Part shown: positions 7,243 to 12,423 of the stretch, piece after piece | Layout of the letters: every line of letters starts with the position of its first letter | How positions within the stretch are numbered: position 1 is the first letter of the stretch | From: Caldivirga sp. MU80 | GTDB lineage: Archaea; Thermoproteota; Thermoprotei; Thermoproteales; Thermocladiaceae | Direction of reading: 5' to 3' | Assembly: GCF_001663375.1 (NCBI RefSeq) | Contig: NZ_LCTF01000017.1 | Location: forward strand, 1 to 47,172 | Length of the DNA stretch: 47,172 bases | Program-made: the position numbers and the translations under genes | The notes under the pieces: generated by a model | Told to the model about the DNA's origin: nothing | What the model saw: only the letters and a program-made list of their open reading frames with translations | The model's database searches: none

Positions 7243-8186
7243 TACCAGTAGGTTGGGTAAAACTGATGCTCGTTGATGAAAACCCCCTTCTCGTATGCAT
7301 TGCACACGCCTCTTAAGGGGCATGCTGAGCATTTTGGGGTATCCTGAATACACACAGACCTACCCAGCCTCCATAGGTAATCGTCAAGGGCGAAGGGGTT
7401 AACCCCAGCATTCACGGAGACCAACTTCCAAGCATCCCTAACCAAGCCCCTGAGGTTAACATCCTCACTGGGCGTGAATGGCACACCACCAGTAACCATG
7501 TCGTGGTACCTCTGCTCCAGTTCAACTAACCCAAGTCTGAGGGCTAACCTGGTTAGGTGGTTGTCAACCGCAACCTGGGCGTCATCAACATCAATGAACC
7601 TGATTAACCCCCTACCATGCAGGAACTTGGCCAGTAGGAAGGTCTTCTTCTCAACTGGGTCCGTGTAGGCCGTGAAAACCCTCATCATGTCCGTGAATCC
7701 CCCAGATCCAAGAAGTCTACCACCTGTGGATTTCAGTAGGCTTAGTGCCGAGCCGTTGAAAAACGACAACACCTTACGGCCTAGGTCAGAGAGTAGGAAT
7801 GCCCTTACACCGTAATCCCACACGTCACCAAGCCAATCCTTAACGTCACTGGGCTTCAACCCAGCCAGCGACCTTGGGGTGAAGAAGGATGCATCACTCC
7901 TCAGCTTCTCAACACCAAATCTCCAAAGGAGGTCTGAACCCACGTAAACCTTGCCATTGATCATCGACTTGAATTGGTGGCCGGGTACATTAAGCCTGTG
8001 GTCTATGGACACCATAGCCATGAAGTACATGACCTGGAGCTCAAGGTCAACATCCACAGGTGGGTAATAGTCCAAGTCAGTGTAGTTATCTTGACTAATA
8101 CCCAAACTACCGATTACCTTAGCCACCTCAAAGACCTTATCGTAAACCATCCACCCAACCTCATTACCAGCATACCCAACCTTCAC
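7239..8186 (-). CDS. Fe-S cluster-loop protein related to HhH-GPD DNA glycosylases
   Basis: The C terminus has C279-x6-C286-x2-C289-x5-C295, the exact spacing of the endonuclease III/MutY [4Fe-4S] loop. Upstream, DDAQVAVDNHLTRLALRLGL resembles the segment after the HhH of EndoIII, with an Asp before the helix (VDNHLTRLALRLG). The usual hairpin LPGVGxKTA with its catalytic Lys is not evident. The N-terminal 150 residues are unlike glycosylases. It may be a divergent base-excision glycosylase or a non-catalytic DNA- or RNA-binding relative. No signal or membrane segments are present. It is monocistronic and ends in a 4-bp convergent overlap with the aminotransferase. Confidence 0.65.
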   Translation of the reverse strand: MKVGYAGNEVGWMVYDKVFEVAKVIGSLGISQDNYTDLDYYPPVDVDLELQVMYFMAMVSIDHRLNVPGHQFKSMINGKVYVGSDLLWRFGVEKLRSDASFFTPRSLAGLKPSDVKDWLGDVWDYGVRAFLLSDLGRKVLSFFNGSALSLLKSTGGRLLGSGGFTDMMRVFTAYTDPVEKKTFLLAKFLHGRGLIRFIDVDDAQVAVDNHLTRLALRLGLVELEQRYHDMVTGGVPFTPSEDVNLRGLVRDAWKLVSVNAGVNPFALDDYLWRLGRSVCIQDTPKCSACPLRGVCNAYEKGVFINEHQFYPTYWY

Positions 8187-8767
8187 TTACTACCTTCAGG
8201 CAGCCTAGTTTTTAAACCGACCTACGACTTACCGGCGGTTCCCCATTAGCAAGGCATTGCCGCCCAACGCTGCATATTGACAGGGACATGACAAGTCTCG
8301 CCCTTTAGGGCGGGGTTACCCCACTGCGTGGGTTTCATAGCGATAGGTTTATTAATCCCAGTTTTGCATGGGTTTTCGGTACTCGGGGTGGTGCCCCCGA
8401 GAGGGGGTTTCCCTACGTTAGATGAGCCGGTGGGGCGATACCCCACCATTCATCACCACCCCGAGACGAAGCCATTAACCCCCAAAGAGGGGGTAACGCC
8501 CGAGACCCCCACGGTGAAACCCCGCCCAAAAGGCGGGAAGGGGGTCATATCGGAGGCTCATGGACTATTAACCCCGCCTATGGCTTAATACCGCATCTTC
8601 ACCCGTGGACGGGGATCTGCAAGTTCAAAGAATAAGGTAAACCCGGCAAGGGATGAATTGGATGGGGAAGGTGTGAAGTTACCCAAGGCTGGAGGTTTCA
8701 CTGTAGGTAATTCACCCATTTTTAGCTGCTAAATAATGTTTAATAGGGTTCGTTAATACTCCGCACT
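8187..8767. other. 581-bp intergenic region dominated by repeat copy C
   Basis: Holds the promoter area of the minus-strand Fe-S gene (TTTTTAAACC around 8208), repeat copy C (8288-8548), and about 220 bp before the HTH/methylase-fold gene. In that last part only an AT-rich TTTTTAGCTGCTAAATAATG at 8719-8738, a likely promoter, stands out. No gene is supported. Confidence 0.5.
8288..8548 (+). repeat. Structured dispersed repeat, copy C (261 bp, longest)
   Basis: Bounded by ATGAC (8288-8292) and GTCAT (8544-8548). Perfect or near-perfect hairpins follow one another: CGCCC/GGGCG; CCCAC/GTGGG; a 12-bp stem CTCGGGGTGGTG (8382-8393) with its complement at 8454-8465; inside it CCCCC-GAGA-GGGGG (8394-8407) and GGTGGGG-CGATA-CCCCACC (8429-8447); then CCCCC-AAAGA-GGGGG (8479-8493); and a right-end hairpin GACCCCC/GGGGGTC with inner CCCGCC/GGCGGG. 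The three-stem domain at 8382-8465 is absent from copies A and B. There is no transposase gene. Confidence 0.78.
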
Positions 8768-9658
8768 GTGTCTAGTGAAAGAAGGAATATTGAACTACCC
8801 TATAGGCTTATGGACCTGTCGCCATCGGCCAGGATAATAGTGAGTTACCTTCAGTTCGAGAGCATGATCAATGGGAGACCCTACGTGACCTTCAACGACA
8901 TAGTTGAGAACACGGGCCTCAGCCAAAGGGCTGTTAGGGGTGCCTTAAGTGAACTTAAGGCTAAGGGTGTAGTTGAGACTATACTGGACGTCTCAAGGGG
9001 GAGGAGGTACCTGTACAGGTTGATACCAAGCAACATAAGCATAATTGAGGAGCAGGTTGAAAGTGGCGTCTACCTGGTTGACGTGGGTGTGGGTGTGCCA
9101 AGCATGATGAGCTTCAGGGTCTACAGGACCATTAGGGCATCTGCAATAGTCTACTACACAAGCCACGTACCTAAGTCATTCCTAGAGTACACCAAGTGCA
9201 CATGCGCCTCACTACCACTTGAGGGTACTAGGCCTGACCAGGTGGTTTTCATAGCCAGTAAGGTTACTTCATCAGGTGGAAGTATATCCATAGTGTATGA
9301 CCAGTTGCTGGATTGGGAACTAGTAGACCCGTACATTAATGCCATTAAGGAGTCTGGGGTTAAGGCAATTAGGCCATTATCCTCAGTATCCCCCCTGATC
9401 CTGGGTATTCAACTGCTTATGAGTAAGTCTGATGAGACCCTCAGCTTCAGGAGGGGTAACCTGGGGATTAGGATCCTTAGGGTTAACCCGGGTGTTGAGC
9501 CAAGTAACCTAAATAGGGGGTTGCTGCTTAAGGTTTTCGAGATAAGGAGGATTAATGAGTTGGTTGAGGTGAGGCAGCTGGGTGATTTCAGAAACCTAAC
9601 CAGCGACTATGAGAAGGTCCTGGTAATATACGAATCAATACCCGAATACACGGCTTAA
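8768..9658 (+). CDS. Winged-helix protein fused to a tetrapyrrole-methylase-like domain
   Basis: Residues about 15-90 form a winged helix (FNDIVENTGLSQRAVRGALS then KGVVETILD and a basic wing RGRRYLYR). From about residue 98, VYLVDVGVGVPSMMSFRVYR and a following IRASAIVYYTS resemble the start of the diphthine synthase/precorrin methylase fold. The later pieces VKAIRPLSSVSPLILGIQLL match the region that in true methylases reads pGvSS. The glycine-rich SAM loops are poorly conserved, so catalysis is uncertain. It could be a regulator that senses SAM or a tetrapyrrole. The start is GTG; the 3' end overlaps the HIT gene by 4 bp, convergently. The fold assignment is inference by pattern. Confidence 0.6.
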   Translation: MSSERRNIELPYRLMDLSPSARIIVSYLQFESMINGRPYVTFNDIVENTGLSQRAVRGALSELKAKGVVETILDVSRGRRYLYRLIPSNISIIEEQVESGVYLVDVGVGVPSMMSFRVYRTIRASAIVYYTSHVPKSFLEYTKCTCASLPLEGTRPDQVVFIASKVTSSGGSISIVYDQLLDWELVDPYINAIKESGVKAIRPLSSVSPLILGIQLLMSKSDETLSFRRGNLGIRILRVNPGVEPSNLNRGLLLKVFEIRRINELVEVRQLGDFRNLTSDYEKVLVIYESIPEYTA

Positions 9659-10065
9659 GCCTGTTCCCAGGCATTTCTTATGCGCCTAGCGTACTCCATC
9701 GGCGTCTCGGGTATTGGCTTAGCATTAAAGAAGACCTTAATGAAGCTCACGTCACCATTCCACCTAGGCACCACGTGAAATGCTGCATGTGGGTAGGTGA
9801 CTAATCCAACGTTCAACCCATGTGGATTATAAACCCTCCTCAAAACCGCCTCAGCCCTCCTAACCAGTTTAAGCGCATGGTAGAGCTCACTGGTGCTTAA
9901 CTCAGTGAGGGGTACATGCCTCTTTGGGACTATGACCAAGTGGCCGTTGTTGAACGGTTCATCGTAGGCGTATACCCTGAAACCGCCCTCCTCGGCTATG
10001 AGCAGTTCATTGCTTAGGTTGCAGTATTTACACAGTGTCCTGTACTCAACGCCGGGAATCTTCAT
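9655..10065 (-). CDS. HIT-family nucleotide-binding protein with altered catalytic motif
   Basis: Shows the histidine-triad layout: an N-terminal CKYC zinc-type pair (residues about 13-16), DEPFNNGHLVIVPKRHV near 35-51, and the C-terminal motif region. HIT enzymes have His-x-His-x-His-x-x followed by Pro-Arg, with the middle His as nucleophile. Here the sequence is PHAAFHVVPRW, so the first and third His remain but the middle one is Ala. The protein therefore probably binds nucleotides without the usual nucleotidyl hydrolase or transferase activity. It is 136 aa, a normal HIT length. It lies 7 bp downstream of TFB and is probably co-transcribed with it. Confidence 0.85.
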   Translation of the reverse strand: MKIPGVEYRTLCKYCNLSNELLIAEEGGFRVYAYDEPFNNGHLVIVPKRHVPLTELSTSELYHALKLVRRAEAVLRRVYNPHGLNVGLVTYPHAAFHVVPRWNGDVSFIKVFFNAKPIPETPMEYARRIRNAWEQA

Positions 10066-10072
10066 TACCCGG

Positions 10073-11086
10073 TTACTTGATGGGTATCTTTATGTTTAAC
10101 TCCTTAGCCAACTCCTTATACCTATTCCTAACCGTGACCTCTGTGACCTGGGCCGCCTGGGCAATCTCCTTCTGTGTCCTGACCTCACCCTTAAGCAGTG
10201 ACGCTATGTAGACGGCGGCAGCGGCTAGGCCGGCCGGGTCCTTGCCTGCGGTTAACCCCTTATCCTTAGCCTCCTCAAGGACCCTAATAGCCTCCTTAGC
10301 TATGTCGCCAGGTAACTTAAGCTGCTCAACTATCTTAGGCACGTACTGCCTTGGGTCACTTAAAGGTAGCTTAATCCTAAGCTCCCTGGCTATTAGCCTA
10401 AAACACCTAGCTATCTCCTTCCTAGGAGCCCTAGTGTACTGGGATATTTCATCAAGGCTCCTGGGCATGCCCTGCATCCTGCAGGCCATGTGTAGGCAGG
10501 CCGCTATAATAGCCTCAACGCTCCTACCCTTAACCAACCCGCTCTTAAGGACCTGCTTATACACGGCCAGGGCCTCATCTATGCATGACTTAGGCACACC
10601 GAGTTGGTGGGCAATCCTGTTAAGCTCATGGGTGGCCTGGACTAGGTTCCTCTCGTAGCTTGTCTGTACCCTAATCCTCTGCTGCCACTTCTTATACTTA
10701 AGAATCTCAAGCTTCTTCTTCAGGTCAGGTGATTTAAGCGTGGTTTCAATCCTAGTTACAAGCTCCTCACTAGTGGCCCTCTCAAGGGGTCCACCTGTCC
10801 TGGCCCTATCCTCCTTCTCCTCAGGTGTGAAGGCCCTCCACTCAGGCCCTGTATCCAAAATGTGCTCCATTAGCACGTATCCGCATGAGGCGCAGACTAT
10901 CTGGCCTCGCTCCGCATCCTCAATGAACACGGTGTTGCCGCATATTGGGCACCTTAACTTCTCACCACTGCTCTGGTCAATGAACTCTAGGTTATTACCC
11001 TCCCTCCTAAAGAGCCTAAACTTCTGGATTATCAACTCCCTTCTGTTTTCATCCTGCTGGTTAGAATCCCCCTGTGAAACGCCCAT
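10073..11086 (-). CDS. tfb: Transcription initiation factor B (TFB)
   Basis: Archaeal TFIIB homologue that recruits RNA polymerase to TBP-bound promoters. The N-terminal zinc ribbon uses C46, C49, C65 and C68. The B-reader/finger follows with DTGPEWRAF (78-86). Two cyclin-like repeats cover about 120-215 and 225-325, ending in an HTH (EIAQAAQVTEVTVRNRYKEL). At 337 aa it is slightly longer than usual because of an N-terminal extension of about 40 residues before the ribbon. The TATA element on the minus strand at 11121-11130 supports expression from just upstream. The HIT gene follows in the same direction. Confidence 0.96.
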   Translation of the reverse strand: MGVSQGDSNQQDENRRELIIQKFRLFRREGNNLEFIDQSSGEKLRCPICGNTVFIEDAERGQIVCASCGYVLMEHILDTGPEWRAFTPEEKEDRARTGGPLERATSEELVTRIETTLKSPDLKKKLEILKYKKWQQRIRVQTSYERNLVQATHELNRIAHQLGVPKSCIDEALAVYKQVLKSGLVKGRSVEAIIAACLHMACRMQGMPRSLDEISQYTRAPRKEIARCFRLIARELRIKLPLSDPRQYVPKIVEQLKLPGDIAKEAIRVLEEAKDKGLTAGKDPAGLAAAAVYIASLLKGEVRTQKEIAQAAQVTEVTVRNRYKELAKELNIKIPIK

Positions 11087-11194
11087 GGCAACCTCCTTTC
11101 CACCTAATTAAAACTTTACCCATTTATAAGCCTTTCGCTCAAGTATAAAATAAGCTACGTTAAGGTAAATCCACGTAATTGGCCGGGTAACCCC

Positions 11195-11234
11195 ACCCCC
11201 TTCACTGGCCTGCCAACGCAGGTCTCTGGGGGGA
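11195..11234. repeat. Strong nested hairpin
   Basis: CCTGC-CAAC-GCAGG forms a perfect 5-bp stem with a 4-nt loop, nested within CCCCC and GGGGG arms. It lies between the tfb promoter and the dispersed repeat. It resembles the terminal hairpins of IS200/IS605-type elements but does not match repeat family A-C in sequence. Confidence 0.5.
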
Positions 11235-11315
11235 CTACCCTCAAGTAGCATTACCCCTACCCCCTTTAATACTTTTCCGTAAACTACGATGAAGAGGGGC
11301 GGCTGGGTAATTGCT

Positions 11316-11446
11316 GCCTCTCTGCGGGTGGTGGTTTTATTCGCTTGCTTCTTGGCGGTTTCCTTAAGCTTACTCAAATCAGTACTCCCCACCCGTCACC
11401 TAGGGTTCTCAGCCACCATGGATCTCGGAAACTCGGGGTAACCAAT
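11316..11446 (-). repeat. Dispersed repeat R, copy 1 (degraded coding-like)
   Basis: Read on the minus strand it matches 28637-28769 over about 130 bp with scattered changes: ATTGGTTA, GTTTCCGAGA, AACCCTAGG, then a frame giving SKLKETAKKQANKTTTRRE. In this copy the frame upstream is cut by a TGA (after ENPR). Of seven differences across the 57-nt core, five fall at third codon positions, so the core was probably once translated. Confidence 0.6.
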
Positions 11447-11514
11447 TAAGCTTAAGAAACGCAAACTCAATAAACTCATTGCTCAATCCATATGGGTAAT
11501 CACAAAAACTAGGC

Positions 11515-11811
11515 TCATCCCCTGGTGAATTCCCTTAAATCATCTATCGATATCACTCTCACCTCTCCGTCATTAATCATCAGTATTAGGGGTATTTTAA
11601 CAACACCCTCCCTAACACCATACCTAATGAGCAGATCCTTAGCGTTATCTTCATTAATCATCATTAGCCTGCACCTAAAGCCCCGATTAATCAAAGCCCT
11701 GCAGTAATGCCTAACCAACCCAATACCCACCTCCCACTGGGCGGTAATGATCACGAACTCCACGGCTACGGGAACCGATCCGGGCTGCTTATAGGGTTTG
11801 CCATATTCCAT
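11515..11811 (-). CDS. Small thioredoxin-fold-like protein without CxxC (98 aa)
   Basis: The pattern VEFVIITAQWEVG followed by a helix, RCRLMMINEDNAKDLLIRYG and VKIPLILMINDGEV resembles the beta-alpha-beta core and cis-Pro loop region of thioredoxin/glutaredoxin proteins, with an acidic DNA-type segment before a GV..(I)P. The redox CxxC is absent; the two cysteines (in HYCRAL and FRCRLM) are not arranged as a CxxC. Function is unknown; a protein-interaction or degenerate redox role is possible. It shares an AT-rich divergent promoter (11833-11852) with the membrane protein gene at 11874. Confidence 0.55.
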   Translation of the reverse strand: MEYGKPYKQPGSVPVAVEFVIITAQWEVGIGLVRHYCRALINRGFRCRLMMINEDNAKDLLIRYGVREGVVKIPLILMINDGEVRVISIDDLREFTRG

Positions 11812-11832
11812 CCTTAAGATAATGCCACTGAG

Positions 11833-11852
11833 CCTTTAAATAAATTAAAAAG
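11833..11852. promoter_or_regulatory. Shared divergent promoter block
   Basis: CCTTTAAATAAATTAAAAAG serves as TATA-like sequence in both directions: about 22-40 nt before the GTG at 11874 and about 22-40 nt before the ATG at 11811 on the other strand. Confidence 0.5.
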
Positions 11853-11873
11853 CATTTAACCGCTGCGGGTAAG

Positions 11874-12368
11874 GTGCTGAGGTTAAATAGGTACATCGGT
11901 GTTGGATTTGCGTTAGGCCTCTTGGCTGTTGCATTAGCCGTGATTCTAATGTTTAACCAGTACTCGTTAAGTCCAATTATCGTTAATAGAAGCTGTGAGG
12001 GTAACTATAGCGTTAATGTCAGGGGCGATGTTTTACTCATCCTTAACAATACCGGTAATGAAGCCGCTGCCTTGAACCTTTTAATCAACCAACATATACC
12101 TCAAACAAACATAACAATACCGCAGGAGTATAACATTAGTGTAACGCCGTTAAACACAACCATATTAACCTACGGCCAAGTGCTAGGCATTGCAATTAAC
12201 TGCAGTTCACCAAGCCTATACGTAAGTGTATACCTATTAAGGAGACCTGCGTACTACCTACCGCTTTGGTTAATAATGACCGCATCATTCATATTTTCAG
12301 TAGCATTAATTATCATAGGCTACTTGATGCTGCTGGAATCAAGCATTAGCACTAGAGGTAAGAGGTAG
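11874..12368 (+). CDS. Small membrane protein with an extracytoplasmic domain (164 aa)
   Basis: Two hydrophobic segments, about residues 6-27 (VGFALGLLAVALAVILMF) and 129-153 (LPLWLIMTASFIFSVALIII), flank about 100 residues that are rich in Asn, Thr and Ile with several N-glycosylation sequons (NRS, NYS, NNT, NIT, NIS, NTT). The domain thus probably faces outside. No family is recognised. It begins with GTG after the AT-rich promoter block and lies 55 bp before the binding-protein gene in the same direction. It could be an accessory of that transporter, but the binding protein has its own TATA box. Confidence 0.6.
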   Translation: MLRLNRYIGVGFALGLLAVALAVILMFNQYSLSPIIVNRSCEGNYSVNVRGDVLLILNNTGNEAAALNLLINQHIPQTNITIPQEYNISVTPLNTTILTYGQVLGIAINCSSPSLYVSVYLLRRPAYYLPLWLIMTASFIFSVALIIIGYLMLLESSISTRGKR

Positions 12369-12390
12369 TGGATAAAGATTAATGTGGTAA

Positions 12391-12400
12391 AATTTAAAAA
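12391..12400 (+). promoter_or_regulatory. TATA box of the ABC binding-protein gene
   Basis: AATTTAAAAA lies 24-33 nt before the ATG at 12424, implying a leaderless mRNA and separate transcription from the membrane-protein gene upstream. Confidence 0.6.
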
Positions 12401-12423
12401 GGATTCACTCACTGATTAGGCTT

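Larger units (their letters stand above)
11087..11514. other. 428-bp intergenic region with tfb promoter, hairpin and a dispersed repeat
   Basis: Contains the tfb TATA box (11121-11130, CTTATAAATG on minus), a strong hairpin (11195-11234) and one copy of a repeat also present near 28.7 kb (11316-11446, minus). A 94-codon minus-strand frame spans it, but it runs over the tfb promoter and looks like a remnant, not a gene. Confidence 0.5.

Noticed and set aside
2828-8548. CRISPR array formed by the structured repeats
   Set aside because: Only three full copies, kilobases apart, of 163-261 bp, in different orientations; no short regular spacing.
11108-11392. 94-codon minus-strand frame in front of tfb
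   Set aside because: It covers the tfb TATA box and a hairpin, the upstream homologous frame contains a stop, and only the repeat R core looks coding. Treated as a remnant.
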